64,000 nucleotides of DNA from Micrasema longulum (GCA_022494885.1 JAGVSM010001434.1:1-64000), one strand, 5' to 3'. Positions 1 through 12,922 are shown, counted from the stretch's first letter. The notes: a model not told the origin generated them from the letters alone. Program-made: numbers and translations.

Positions 1-748
1 GTATCGCCTTATCCTTCCATATAATATCACCTTCACACACTCTCACGACACGCGATCTGAGGACACAGACCAGCAGCACCGCGTCGTCTTTATCTTCAAA
101 ATACTTTACTTAGCTCAGTTTCTCAAAGGTATCGGAAAAATATCAAATTCCAAAACCGTATTCTTTTATTTAAAAATAGAATCCTTACTGTAAAATCAAC
201 ATTCCTAATCGAGACTATTTTGTAAGCAAAAACCCATCAAGTCCAAGCGTGACCATAGGGTCAGTGGACACTATTATTGACTATATTTCAGCCCCGAAAG
301 ATATGTTATTCAGTATGTGGTGTGCCACAGTGAAATAAACAGTGTATGAAATTAATGGCGAATTTATTAGTTTAAAAAAAAAATCGTAAAATACTCAAAT
401 CCTCGACCTTGAAGGGTTAAAAAATACGTAAATAATATTTAAAACAGTACCAAGTAGCCGTGTTCTTATGCATATTATTTTTAAACGCTTCATAAATGCT
501 CATATTTTTTTTTATTACCAAACAAATATACAAATTAAAATAAAGAAAATTGAAGAAGTAATTAAAAACAGGCTTGCTTTAAAAAGTATGGGAATAATGT
601 GATATTTCTTTATACAAAAAAAGTGTCTTTAATTTACGTGTCCATAATTTTTACCGCAAAATGTAGATATAAAAAAAAACTGTATTTTTATGTGTCAGGT
701 CAATTGAGGTTATTGAAAATGATTAAGTAGTACTATTATTTTACGTAT
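1..748. other. AT-rich DNA, nothing recognised
   Basis: No open frame of note and no repeat shared with the rest of the window was seen. Confidence 0.6.
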
Positions 749-749
749 C

Positions 750-822
750 GAGTTGTGGTCCCGTGGCTAGATCGCGGACTCACGGATCAGAGATCCGAGG
801 TTCGAACCCCACGCCACTATAT
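750..822 (+). mobile_element. tRNA-like SINE head, family 2, copy 1
   Basis: GTTGTGGTCCCGTGGCTAG, GGACTCACGGATCAGAGATC and the B-box GAGGTTCGAACCCC. Two relatives at 12.92 and 48.63 kb share the GGACTCACGG core and CAACTC(A) ending. The anticodon arm region carries an extra inverted pair, so it is not a tRNA gene. Confidence 0.65.
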
Positions 823-1640
823 CATTAAGAGAAAACGCAGCTTTCTTCATACTACAGAAGTTAAAATCGTAGCAGCTTAGCATAATTCAAATTATGGCCA
901 GTAGTTATAAAGTGATAATTGACACTTTGAGCAAAATCGTATTCACGTATTTTCTCCCTGGGTTATGGCACTAGAGCGATGCTTTGTTTACACTATAGAT
1001 ATTTACCTTTGGCGAGTCTCTATTGTCTTGTTTTTTTTAAATAAATTGTTTTTTTTTTGAGAACTAGGACCATCCAAAAACCCTTTGAAGCGCCCAGTTT
1101 TACCTGCCGTCTTCGAACGTACGGGTCAACGAAGCGTCGATTTTAGTTAGGCATAATCAGTCCGATGTGCAGTTGTCTTTTTCGCACAATATCGGGGAGA
1201 CAGTTGCGAGAGAGTGACATAAAACAATATCCAAAATACATATTTATCAAAATTGCCTGGCCCGCATATCCCCTTAAATAAATAAGACAAAAAATGTCGA
1301 TATTTATTTTAAAAATGCGAATTAATACGTTATTTACCTATACTTGTGTACCCATTGTATTTTTATTGCCTGCTGCGGAACATGTATAGGTTTTTAATGG
1401 AAATTCACACTCGTGCAAAGCCCGAGAGTATAGAGTTTTTAGTACTCATAACATGCAGTAGTCGAATAACGAAGGTGTACATTTTTCATGTCTTAACACC
1501 ACATAAAAGCGTTCTGGAAATTGTAATCCTTCCTCTTCGCCAAGGGTTAAGTTACAATGAACAAATTGCTCTTTAGCGAAAAATACCGTACAAACGACTA
1601 GACGGCTCGTAGTAATTTAAAAACCGTTCCCAGCGTATCT
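823..1640. other. SINE body and intergenic DNA
   Basis: The first ~150 bp probably belong to the SINE starting at 750. The rest is AT-rich, with a short unique-looking GC-balanced stretch at 1080-1210. Confidence 0.5.
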
Positions 1641-1649
1641 TGAACCTAC

Positions 1650-2000
1650 TCTTGCTTTCGGCCTACCCCTCACTCCGCCCTGCAGCCGACCCCCTTCCCC
1701 GCCCCGGGCTGCTCCGGGCGTGGCGAAAAATCAATAGCTTCGGCTGCCTACAGCGGGCGGGAAGGGTGGAAAACTAAGAATTAGGAAAGGGAAGGGGTCA
1801 AATAAGAAAACTCACCCCCGCAGAGATCCCGAAAGTTTTCGCAACCCGACTTACCGGTGCGCAAGGAGTTGTGTGTATTTGTGCAGCGAGAAATTCTTCT
1901 CCGGAGACGACCGGCAAAGGGTAGACTTCGGAGGATTCAATCACGAAGGGGATTAGAGGCTAGTTCATCATCTCAGGTCCGTGACTCTCCGATTGAATCT
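1650..2000. promoter_or_regulatory. GC/CpG-rich patch, possible promoter or 5' exon
   Basis: Strongly GC-rich in an AT-rich setting (CGCCCCGGGCTGCTCCGGGC near 1700). On the minus strand a consensus donor, GCACCG|GTAAGTCGGG, occurs at ~1855. That would suit a first exon transcribed leftward from about 2.0-2.3 kb. No coding sequence is recognised on either strand. Confidence 0.3.
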
Positions 2001-2515
2001 ACCGTAGAAAAATTATGCCGCAAAACGCGGACAAACCGCTCAAACCGTAACTAATTTCAATGGTTTCTCAAAGAGACTACTGAAAAATAAATGTAATAAA
2101 ATTTTAATTGAATTTTGCTGAAGAACCTGGCACAAATTTGTGCTTTTTGAAATTCATTTTCTCAGAATAATCAACTTTTAATTGGTTTTAACAACACAAT
2201 CGTATCTCTATTGAACATGAATTTTTTCCATCTTCCAGACGCCAGACGTTCTCCTTTCGTATTTGGCACATGCTACACCCGAGTTGCGTAGATACGACGC
2301 GACGATACAACTTGTTGTTTTTATGCCTCTTTATTGACATTTTCAACTGTCTACGCTGTCCAATGGATAATGAAGGACCCCATTTCTACGTACGGAATTC
2401 ATTAAATAATATTGAACAAAAATTTATTTTTGTAGTCATCTATATAATTTGTTATTATTTATTTATAAAAATGAATTTTATTTGTTCACAAACTCCTAAA
2501 ATAAATATCTACATA

Positions 2516-2818
2516 AATAATACATTTTAACCAACAATGTCATACATATGAAACAAGGGGTAAAAAAAGATAAGATTACCAATGAGGAGAAAAACAAAAT
2601 CTCAAAACTCATTGTACAGGGGATTGAAGACAGACAGATTGAAGCTGTACAATGAGTTACCTGAAGAAATAGTAAAAATCTAAATATTTCAAATTAATTT
2701 GAAAAAATATGTTATTGAGAAATTTGATAAAAAAATGTACTATTATTAAAAGGTTATATTAGTTCTTAAGATGTTATGAGCTAACTTAATAAATCATAAA
2801 TAAATAAATTTAGATGTA
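2516..2818 (+). mobile_element. LINE 3' relic (same family as 9.7-10.2 kb)
   Basis: AACAATGTCATACATATG, ACCAATGAGGAGAAAAAC, CAATGAGTTACCTGAAGAA and AAGATGTTATGAGCTAACTT, then a (AAAT)n tail. The same blocks occur in this order on the minus strand at 9745-10015. Coding traces (YETR, YNELP-type) are interrupted by stops. A short internal duplication, AGACAGACAGATTGAAGCTG, is unique to this copy. Confidence 0.65.
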
Positions 2819-3639
2819 AATGCCATATAACTAACTATATTATTGTCTAAACGTAAATACAAAGAATAACGAAAATACTCGACCGAACAAACATTTGTTT
2901 TAAAGAAATAAAGATTATTGCATTTCAAATAAAGGTTCTTTTTAATAGGGTCCAAAGTACATATTGTGAAATGCAAAATGAGGGCTGAAAAATGAGTAGT
3001 TTCTAGTGCTACGATTCGGTATGCGAACACTAGTATTTATTTTAGTTGTTAGTACTTTTTTTACATAAACGGGACAGGAAGCCCAATTATCACAGTGGCG
3101 AATTACGGCACAGAATACCCTGGCTAGAGAAAAATCAAATTTAATTTTTGTGTTCTCACCGGTAATCAAACCCGTATATTTATTTGACAAATTGCATTCT
3201 ACATTGCTTTACGGGCTGTTTAACCCATTACGTAATGCAGAATGTAAATATAAGGTACAAGTTAATGAATAGAAAGCAGATAGCTGCTAAACTGCCGGTA
3301 AGTACAGAATAATAGATCCATATTATCCTCAGAACCCGTATTCAGCAAGCAAATTACCCTGGGTGAATTCTGACTTGCATTTGTATGGCTTCTAGCTGTG
3401 TAAAACAGTGCTGATATCTCGCTCTAGTGTAACTATTGGGAACATACAAACTGATCACTTTCAGTATATTTGGAGTATATTTAAATACTTCCAGAAATCA
3501 GCTTATAGAATTGTTTCCCAAGGAAAAATTGACGGCGAGATTCGAGAGTGTTGTAATCCAGCATCCCTGCTAGAAATAAGGATGGATAGAAGAATGAAAT
3601 AATTATTATTTTCTTTAAGACATAAGTATTGCCAAAATC

Positions 3640-3725
3640 ACTTTTGAACCTTCTCTATTTCAAGGATGTGGTTTGGTTCAGAAGGGTCCTAAATTATGGA
3701 ACAGTACCTTACTAGATTTATCTAC
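3640..3725 (+). repeat. Possible LINE C-terminal trace
   Basis: The + strand reads SLFQGCGLVQKGPKLWNSTL, which resembles the GPKLWNSLP motif near the end of many ORF2 proteins. Short and isolated. Confidence 0.3.
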
Positions 3726-3879
3726 AACACTAGTAATATTGGACTTAAACGTGAAGTTTGCTTCAAAAATAATACCAAGATATTTAATTTGGTAGTTGCG
3801 TGGTAAAACCACATTATTCATGTTTCAAGGAAATAGAGATGTTTTTATGGAGCGAGTATACGATAAAGCAGCATTTTGG

Positions 3880-4545
3880 TATGCTTATTTGTTAGATACA
3901 CCAAGGCCATAAATTGCTCAAACCATTTAAGAGGCAATATAAGTCCTCAGCACTTTTAATAGATTTGAAAATTTTGACATCATTCGCAAAAAGGAGGTAG
4001 TTGGAATTTTTAATCGAGTCATCAATATCATTAATGACTCGATTAAAAACTCTGAAGAAAGAAGGAATAGAAATGGCCCCAAGTTGCATCCTTAGGGAAT
4101 TCCAGAATTTGTGTTGTTTTAATTTGTGGTTCCCGTATGTGACATATTGTCGACGATAATGTAAATAACTTGAATTCCGAAAGTTTGGAAGTGAAACCTA
4201 ATTCGTTTAATTTTTCAAGTCATATATCGTGATCTTCTTTATCAAAAGCCTTTTTAAAGTCGGTATATACGGGTACAACATCGAGACGTGAAATGTTTTC
4301 CAATGAATTTTGAATATTCTTTGAAATATTCAAGAGATTTTGTTGCAGGAGATCTAGTTGGTGTTGGTATCTGGTAATCCGTGTTGGTAATCAGATATGA
4401 CACATTAGACAATATACACAGTCTATTTATCAAATGATAAAATATTTGTTTCTCTGTAAATTTAATAGCCATTTTAAGTCCATCAAACCCGATCTGATAA
4501 ATCTCTGCTAAAGGTTTTAACTTTGTCATCAGTCTTAGTATAGCT
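3880..4545 (-). pseudogene. LINE reverse-transcriptase relic, motifs A and C
   Basis: On the minus strand motif A is recognisable at 4225-4262 (TDFKKAFDKEDHDI, then a stop and LEKLNELGF). A motif C equivalent is at ~3968-3995 (LLFANDVKIFKSIKSAEDLY, with FAND in place of FADD), followed by LLNGLSNLWPW. Several stops and frame changes. The catalytic Asp pair is already damaged. Confidence 0.7.
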
Positions 4546-6544
4546 CAGTTTGCACTCGGAAGAGCGTATTATTGTTGCACCCAACCGCAAGCGCAGCGAC
4601 GGGAAGCTGTGGTCAGACATGCTCTAATGCACGGCTTTGCACATACCTTTGATCAGAGAGGCTTGTTATCCCATCAAATAAACATAATCAAACTAAAAAT
4701 AAGCTCTTACTCAATCAAAGAACTAATAGAAATACGCTTGAATAATCGATCGTATAGGAAAATTCACCGAGTTTTATAATATCAATACTTATTTTTTAAT
4801 TCAATCAAATTCCGACGTTAACCTTTTAATCCCTAAACATAGATTTAGAAGAGTTTTTGAACTTTTTCTTTTTAAATTATGTTATTTATGGATTTAAAAT
4901 AATTATGTATTTGTTAAAGATTTTCCCAAGGCTTGACCGCCTTATCGCTGGATGTATGATTTGGTCCATATCTCCGTTATGAAAGATTTATGGAATAAAA
5001 CCAGTACGCATCAAGCAAATGTCTCTCATCGCTAGAGCTGATTTCCTGCGTGTATTTGTTTAGCTCGTGGCTCTTAAGATTTGATAATGGTTTTGATTTT
5101 ATTTTTGTTATTTTTATTTGCAAAATATTTACGTTGCATTTAATTGAGACACACATCCCAACTCCATGGAACCAAAGTTCTGTGTTGAGTTAGGACGAAT
5201 ATATGTATAACACTTTACCAATCAATGTAACCATATGTATTGTACAGAACCAAAACATCACTTAAAAATACATGGCATATCAACATACAATAAAAAAAAA
5301 ACATTTAAAGCACATGAAAAAATCAAATTGAAATAAAGTACCTCAAATATTTAAAAAACCATCATGGAGTTTCTCACTCAAATCCCTCCTAAGGAAGATC
5401 CAGTCCTGAATCTCGAGAGCTTAACACGCTTTTCCAAAATATTAAAAACTCTTGGTGCGATAAAGGAAAGGTGTCTTTGAGCAAAAGTCGTCCGGTATAA
5501 ATATTAATACACACAATTAGATATTACTAGAAGGAATAGTAATTTAGAAGTAATACTGAACGGTCACGTCCATATCCACCAATAAATCTACACTCACCAA
5601 TAAACAAGACATTGCTACCATTTTCGTCTGACTGTCTTTTTCTTCATCGATCATTAGCGATTCCGTAACATATTTTCTTGTTTTTTTTTAAACTCCATGA
5701 TATACAAAAAAAATAGTTGTTTAAATTTGTACCATCAGGGAATCGCAATATAAGAAAAATCAAATAACAAAAATTTTAACAAAAGAACTTGCCATCACAA
5801 TTATAATATTGATGTTTGTAAAGGAGTAGTAATTTTACACAGTCAAACGGATGACAGCTCTACGAAAAACTGATCCCCAGAAGTCATTTTTTGGAATTAA
5901 TTACATACTTAAAAATGGCCGAAACTACTCAACGTATTTATAGGTAACGACTTGCTCTGCACTGTTACTTGAAATATAAGACCAATATTATGTAGGCAGT
6001 TTGTACCTTCCCGTAATAAAATGATAAAGATATGTCGCAATTGATATTTGCGCCGATGCAATGCGGTACCATAATAAAACAATTAATGTTATAGTTTTGT
6101 CGCACCACTAGATACTGCTAAGTGTTCTGTCCTAATTTTTGAAGTACAAATAATAATTATGTTAGCGTTTTACCTATTTTAATACCAAAATAATGGTAAT
6201 TTCTTCCTTATTTCTTAGTTTTATATCTCATTTAATTTTTAAAAGTCTTTTCGGCATTTATATATAAAAATAAAATGAATTCTCTTCTGACTCTTTGAAT
6301 TAACCGAGCCTAATATGACTGATCTCAAAATGGAAAATGGTTGACAAACGTGCAACAGTATTTGCACGTTTGTCCACAAAATGGATATGCTCTAATTGGC
6401 AACGTGCATTCGATTAACCATGCCACGACATAACGAATGGCGTGGCATGCAATAATATCAACACCAAGACAGGCGCCTACTCTATAAATGCCGATTATTC
6501 CAATATTGTATAATGCCAGTAGGTACTCTTATACAGGTGCGAAT
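4546..6544. other. Mostly unassigned AT-rich DNA
   Basis: Apart from the LINE trace at 5340-5520, no gene or repeat was recognised. A GC-balanced stretch at 4555-4665 has no coding match. Confidence 0.5.
5340..5520 (-). repeat. Possible LINE C-terminal trace
   Basis: The minus strand reads RHLSFIAPRVFNILEKRVKL then SRFRTGSSLGGI, similar to the APR(V/L)FN-LP region of LINE ORF2 C-termini. No catalytic motif nearby. Confidence 0.35.
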
Positions 6545-6930
6545 CTTGGCCCCTTCCTAAAACTCAAAACACCAAACTTTTCAGTTTTGAGAGTAAGTGC
6601 TAATATAAGGCATCAGGTGGTTCGATTTGAGAACTACCATTGAAGTCCGAGTACGGACGCAACAGCCTCCTATAATGAGCGTTTTGAGGATGCGTGGATC
6701 TGGCTCGGCCACTTGCGGCGCATGCCTCATGAGAACCCGGTTCCGAGTAGCATCTTCTTTACACCTACGGGGTGCCGCTGTCCTAGAAGGCCGTCGAAGT
6801 CGATCTTTTGGCTTTATTCGGCGGAACTAAGGAACGTGAAATTGGCGTGGGAGGAGACGAGACTGCTGGCTGGCGATAGGGTCTCCCGGAGGCGTCTGGC
6901 AATGTCCACATGCTCCTCTTAGAAGCGGAT
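6545..6930 (+). mobile_element. LINE reverse-transcriptase C-terminal relic (family shared with 58.5 kb)
   Basis: The + strand gives WLGHLRRMPHENPVPSSIFF, then GCRCPRRPSKSIFWLYSAEL and TWEE-type KLAWEETRLLAGDRVSRRRL, a classic C-terminal pattern (GH--RM, RGRP-like, W--DR--WR). The copy at 58.5 kb aligns over ~380 bp from AAACTCAAAACACCAAACTT to GAAGCGGATGTGGAA. Both are heavily decayed. Confidence 0.65.
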
Positions 6931-7051
6931 GTGGAAAAAAATAGAAAAAAACGAAATTAAAGCTCGTTCATCCGGCACGTGGCCCAAGATGTGCCGAGGA
7001 TTTAACTTCTTGTTTAATGGCGAACTAAACTTAATCCTTACTTTAATACAG

Positions 7052-7130
7052 AGCTTTCTACTGACTATGGCAACTTTTCCGTGTATGTGGGCACCGCCAA
7101 GGAGACTTGTGTCCTCAGATGCGGCGTGCG
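7052..7130 (+). CDS. Orphan exon-like segment (79 nt)
   Basis: I do not recognise the protein. A 79-nt GC-rich segment sits between a good acceptor (TTAATACAG) and a consensus donor (GCG|GTAAGT). The frame fitting these edges reads LSTDYGNFSVYVGTAKETCV then LRCGV, with GC-ending codons unlike the AT-rich flanks. It would be a phase-1-in, phase-2-out internal exon. No partner exon was found nearby. Alternatives are a captured exon inside a transposon or coincidence. Confidence 0.3.
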
Positions 7131-8377
7131 GTAAGTGGTGGGCAAGCTGGCTACGGCAAACCCCTGGAGTTTCTTGTGAACTTTTTATGTACTAAGATAT
7201 GAAAAATGTACGAGATTAACTGCGAACGAAACCCTTACTTTAAACGGTATTAACAATCTCTGTGACCTATTTTCGTATCTCACCATTCGTCGTTCTTGAC
7301 ATTATTACGGTACGGGTTTTTAAAATTTGTGTGCATCTAGTAATTTAAACATTAAGTCAGAAATATAAAAATTAACCTGTTATCTTTAAAAGTTTGATCA
7401 TAGGATCTGCCTCATTCATTCATTGCATTATATACATACTTAAGTTGATTGAAATCTTCTGTTGTAGTATTTATCGATGTCATGATTATTTTTTCGGTTT
7501 GATTCCTGTGTGTTATATTACAATATCTAGCAGCTTCTCTGGACAAGCATAAGATACAAATCGTGTCAAAATATAATGTCAAAATCATAATGTAACGTTA
7601 TAATAAAAATGTTTTATCTAGACCACAGGAACAAAATATTTCTATTCATATCAGTAGATTTTGCCATTGCAGGTACTTATGTTATTTAAAGCTTAACTTT
7701 AAAAAATAAGAACAAATTACATCTGTTTTAAAATAGTTTATTTAATGCTTACGAATGACATACAACGGCATTTGTGAAGTTAATATTTTTATTATGTCAA
7801 GCATAACTCCGTACATAAATACTATTTTTTATATCACAACAAGATTGCGTGCTCAGGTGCAATTATGTAAATATGAATACTTTTACGTGGTATAAAATAT
7901 TAAACATTTCCAGTAAATCCTTATATCGGTCAACTGGTTTCGCCCACTCGACAGAGCGGCGCTCCAGTTCACATATCCACCCCATTTTCTCGAGAGGGAA
8001 GATGGGGAGACTTCGTTATAAAATGGTTGTCGTAAAATCAATTCGTCAAATGTAATTTTTCCATCGCGTGAAAAGGTCAGAGGTCAGATGGAACAAAGTA
8101 TGTGGAAGATTGTTGAGGGTACAATATATGTACTCGTATACCAGAGCACCTCGCGTGCAGCTTTCGCTTAAACTACGTTAATTGAACTTGCGCTTGGGGG
8201 GGCGTTTTGATAACTTTACAAAATGTGAAGATACTCGTATGTGAATAGTTAATACTCCCCCAATTATTGTTTTCTGGCGTGTGACCACGACTCAATGGTA
8301 ATTCCTGTGAATAGTACGGGCAACTTACACATTTCACTGCCCGGGATGACAATATTTACCGAAATTAAACCACCTTT

Positions 8378-8830
8378 ATTTGATAATACGATTAACGTGT
8401 TTTAAAAAAACCTTTTTTACCCGTATTATATATTAAGCGGTATGTTTGATAATATGATTAACCTGTTTTTTAAAAGGCTATTTGACCTACTCACACTTTA
8501 AGCAGTATGTTTGATAATACGATCAACCTGTTTTTTTAAAGACTATTTGACCAGTATTAAGCAGTATGTTTGATAATACAAATTACATGTTTTTTTTAAA
8601 GGCTATTTGACCAGTATTAATCAGTATGTTTGATAAAACGATAAATCTGTTTTTCAAAAGGCTATTTGACCAGTATTAAGCAGTATGTTTGATAATACGA
8701 CTCACCTGTTTTTTAAAAGGCTATTTGACCATAATTAAATAGTATGTTTGATAATACGATTAATCCGTTTTTCAAAAGGCTATTTGACCCAGTATTGAGC
8801 AGTGTGTTTGATAGTACGATTAACTTGTTT
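8378..8830. repeat. Minisatellite, ~8 units of about 59-66 bp
   Basis: Each unit starts TTTGATAATACGATTAACCT, continues GTTTTTTAAAAGGCTATTTG and ends ACCAGTATTAAGCAGTATG. Unit starts fall at about 8378, 8445, 8510, 8569, 8629, 8688, 8747 and 8807. The first two units are longer with a diverged middle; the central ones are 59-60 bp and most alike. The last unit is cut off after TTTGATAGTACGATTAAC. Confidence 0.9.
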
Positions 8831-8834
8831 TTAT

Positions 8835-9744
8835 TTATTTATGAAAGTGTATTAAATGTAAGTTGGGATCAAACGATCTAATTTATGTAGCAAATAATTA
8901 AATACCTAAAGTTAAATTGCTGAATCAATTAACGAACTTGCGTTTGCTCTCAAAAATGCTTTCCATTAGTGTTATACATTTACAACAACTTATGTATTGG
9001 GTCTTAACATAAGTTGTATCCGTTTTTTTCCAAATGAAGAGAACAATAAAAAAAATAAAAACAAATTAGTCAATAGTGTATTCTTCTTCATTATTTGACA
9101 ACAGATTAGTTAATAATTCAAAGCATCTTCATCGTGCACTACGCGAACATCGCGAGCAGCTTTGGCAACTTTATTACCTCGATTTAACGCGAACAGAAAG
9201 AGGTGTCGAAAATGCTCACTTTCTTCTACTTGACATTTCATTTCGTAGGATTGTAATCAAATAAAATAATGAGTAACGTAAAAGCAAACACAATATCTTG
9301 TGGAGCAGAAAATATTCTATCGAATGAATTTGATGATTTTTAAAAAACTTTTGGATTTCATCTTTAAATTAGGAAATAACGGACATAACTTATGTTAACA
9401 TCTAATATATAAATTATTGTTTTGTCTTTTTTATAAAATTTAGATAATAATAGAAAATAACCCAAAATATGAAGAAAAAAAAAGTCATCATATGATTTTA
9501 AATGTCTCTAATATAATTTTTTTAATAGTCTGATAAGTGTCCATTGTATAATATTTTTTACAGTCCTGCATTTTGAATGTGGTAGTGTTGTTGTTTGGTA
9601 TTATACTTGTTATGTCATCGTCTTGTATCATTCCTAAAGCAATTTTATGTACAATTTACGTCAAGTATTTTATGTCAAACTGGTCCGTTCTTCGTACAGT
9701 TAGCCGTCGGGGTCAAGTTGGATAATTTGTGTATAGGTTATATT
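8835..9744. other. AT-rich DNA, nothing recognised
   Basis: Follows the minisatellite. The open frame at 9076-9264 has no recognisable features. Confidence 0.5.
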
Positions 9745-10225
9745 TATTTATTTATGCTTTATTAAGTTAGTCCATAACATCTTCAGAACTAATATAAACT
9801 TTTTATAACATTACAATTTTTTTATAAAAAATTCTCAAAAACATATTTTTTCAAGTTAATTTGAAATATTTCGATCTTTTATAACTCCTTTATTCCTTCG
9901 GGTAACTCATTGTATAGCTTCAATCCCTTGTACAGTGAGTTTTGTGATTCTGTTTTTCTTCTCATTGGTAATCTTCTTTTTCTTTTTTTATACCTTGTTT
10001 CATATGCATGACATTGTTAGTTAAATTTTATTATTGTTTTTATTTTATTCATCCCCTTCATTATTTTATGTATAAAAATTGCTACATTATATTTAATTTG
10101 CTGCTTTACTGCGAGCGAGCCTTTGTGCATTATTTCCACACTAGAATAGATAGTTCTTTTGAGTATAATCCTCATCGCCTTATTTTGGAGAATTTGTATA
10201 TTTTTAATTTCTCCTTAATTTTATA
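9745..10225 (-). mobile_element. LINE reverse-transcriptase C-terminus and 3' UTR
   Basis: On the minus strand: EIKNIQILQNKAMRIILKRT, then KIMKGMNKIK, CHAYETRYKKRKRRLPMRRK and LYKGLKLYNELPEGIKE, a 3' UTR with AAGATGTTATGGACTAAC, and a (AAAT)n tail. Jockey/CR1-type C-terminus. A WSLY-like trace at ~10.6 kb on the same strand may be the upstream part, split off by unrelated sequence. Confidence 0.7.
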
Positions 10226-10229
10226 AAAA

Positions 10230-12460
10230 AAGAATAGAAAAACAGTCATTTATGTGTGGACATATTATTGTTTTATATAAGAACACTACTCTAAAGAGTA
10301 GTAAAGTATGTAAACATCTATAAAATTTCGCAATCTTCCCATATTTTATTTTTTTTGTTACATATTGAGAATGTGTTTTGAAATTCAAATATCTACCTAT
10401 GATTTTATTTTCACGTGAGAATTTACCTCACATTAAAAGTACCAACGCAATTTTTATAAATGCTTTAATGCTCTAATTATTGAAATGGGTACATGATTTT
10501 TATGCTGTTCAAAATACCTCATTTGAATGGAACATACTGCTTTTGATTTGTTGAACCATTAAAAAGATAGGTATCAGTTTTAGATTTTTATAAAGTGACC
10601 AGAACTGGGCGCCTTGTCCCTAATATAAAAAAATAATAACATCCTAACATTACAAAAGGTATAGTTTACTCCAATATTTACTAACGGTGTTGCCAAAATA
10701 AAACAAGTTTACATGTTCACTCACACGCATAATATAGAATAGAGACAGGTATATAAACTCCGAATTATTTATTTTTAAATTTCATAATAAACACTGGGAA
10801 TCATCAGTATAATATTCTAGCTCTCTGAAAAGTAAAAAGAACTTTTAGTAGGGAAGTCGTTGAATTAAAAATAACTGAATGAGATTTTTGGAATTCTTGG
10901 CAATGAAGTGTATGCGAATGTGTAACGAATAAAAATTGATAAAATAAACTTACCTATATTTTGTATGTTCAAATTTTCGTCTGAATTCTAATAATGGAAA
11001 AAGTTATAATATTTTGTCATATAATACGTTCCCTCTTAACGTAAAATTTTTACTCGCCCAGAATGATTTGGATACTTATTTACTTCTGACTAAATTCTTA
11101 AGGACAAATAATAAAAATATTTTAATTTGTTTAATATTATTTGCCAAATTTAAATAAGTCTAATTGAATATCCCTCTTTACTTTGGGCTAAAATTTCATG
11201 TTATGTTTACGTTTAATTTAGACGGTAATAATATTTTATTGTCACATAACTCTTTCATACTGATTTTAAATACCTCACAGTATATTATATTTTTTCGTGG
11301 GTATGGTTTTTTTTGTAGTTCACTGAAGCATATATTCTTTAAATTTCTTATTCTTGTTTCTAAGAGCCTAAATCACTCGCAAACGAGTGGAGGCGTATAA
11401 AATAAATTAAAAAAAAAAAAAACAAAAATTATAAATATATTAAATCTACCCAAAATCTACAGAATTACAATGTACAGTGTAGATTAATAAAAAACCCGCA
11501 TTTTAAAGAAACCTTAACTATCGAACTTAGTGGATTATTGAATTCGCAGAGTAAATAATTTTGGTCGTTCATTTTTCATGTATGTTTAACATTTTCAGAG
11601 CCCTTATTAGTCGAGAACGACAGCGAAATAAAATAATTTCGATTGCATTAGAGTGATATATAAATATATATTTATATATATACGAACGAACTTACGAAAC
11701 GAAATAGTAACAGAATAAGAGCTCAAAACTTCTCAACGCCCCGCCCCCTTCTTCATTAATACTTTTCCTTCCCTTTCGAGCCTTTTATCGTGCTTGTCTC
11801 GGCCTTCCCATATTAATTTATATTATTTAGTAATAATAACCAACATGTTTGAAAAAGAAATGGATTCAACAATAACTTAATATCCATCGGTAATTAAATT
11901 TAATTTTCTATAACCGTGTACTTGTTTACAAAGACCCACCGCTGTAATTCCAATCGTTTTGTTTACTGTCGAGTATCCGGCTTTCCGGTGCATATGTGCT
12001 ACTCCAAGTTTGGTTAGTGGATGTGGATAGGTAAGCTTTGAGGACCAGTTTAGCGTCAAAGTCACGTCATTTGGAGCAAGCTATAATACAAGTACGTATT
12101 TACATACAAGCGTGGTAGGGACAGATGTATAGAAAACGTGTTGAACAGGGAACGTGAGGTCTACAAGTCTACATAACAAATATGAGCTATGCTCTGATTG
12201 AAATACCATATCGAGAAGTGGACTTAAGAATTAATAGATTTGCCGTTAAGATTCGCATCGATTGTTAACTAAATTTTATTTTCTTTGATAAACATTAGCG
12301 TTTTTATGAATCACTTAATTATTTAATTAAAGTAAGTGCCCGCAGTCGTAAATTTAACTGTCTTAGAATGTATAAAAAACAATTCGCGAACCTATTAAAT
12401 AGTAATACAATTAAAGCCCTTCAAAAACCCTTTCGTGTATAATTAACAACAGGTAACCTG
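10230..12460. other. AT-rich DNA with one A-run
   Basis: A trace WSLY on the minus strand (~10600) may be LINE. A14 run at 11409-11422 after GGCGTATAAAATAAATT could be a retroelement tail. Otherwise nothing recognised. Confidence 0.45.
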
Positions 12461-12464
12461 CGTA

Positions 12465-12882
12465 AATGCGATCCCTCAGGCGAATGTGTGGCAAAACGAT
12501 GTATGATAGGTGCACAAATGTCGAGATTCGTGAACTGTTTAAGGTTGAGATATGCATTATCGACAGAACCAAGAAATGGGTGCTGCGTTGGTTTGAATAG
12601 GTAGAGCGAATGTACAACGAAAGAACGGCTAAAAGGATCTACGATGCGAATGCTGATGGATGCAGAAAACGAGGAAGGTCGAGAAAGACATGGCACGATC
12701 AAGTCCATCAAATACTTAAGAAGGACATGTCAAAAGTAGGAATAATCGGCGTGCGTGCATGAGAAGATGTATGAATGTAGAGGAAGCGAGGTCTGTATGC
12801 CAAGATAGAGTGATATGGCGTTCTATCCTCTCTGCCTATCCCTTTGGGGAAACGGCGTGATGGTTTGTTTGTTTGTAAAGTA
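12465..12882 (+). mobile_element. RTE-type LINE 3' end
   Basis: The + strand reads MRSLRRMCGKTMYDRCTNVE, ELFKVEICIIDRTKKWVLRW, a TAG, ERMYNERTAKRIYDANADG, RGRSRKTWHDQVHQIL, then SILSAYP-like sequence in another frame. It ends GGCGTGATGGTTTGTTTGTT. Same family as 17.9, 22.9, 51.9 and 63.8 kb. Confidence 0.75.
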
Positions 12883-12922
12883 AGTTTGTAAAAAATATAT
12901 AAATATCTACCAAAATTTTAAC

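Noticed and set aside
8378..8830. CRISPR-like array of regular repeats
   Set aside because: Units are contiguous with no unique spacers, and the DNA is eukaryotic. It is a minisatellite.
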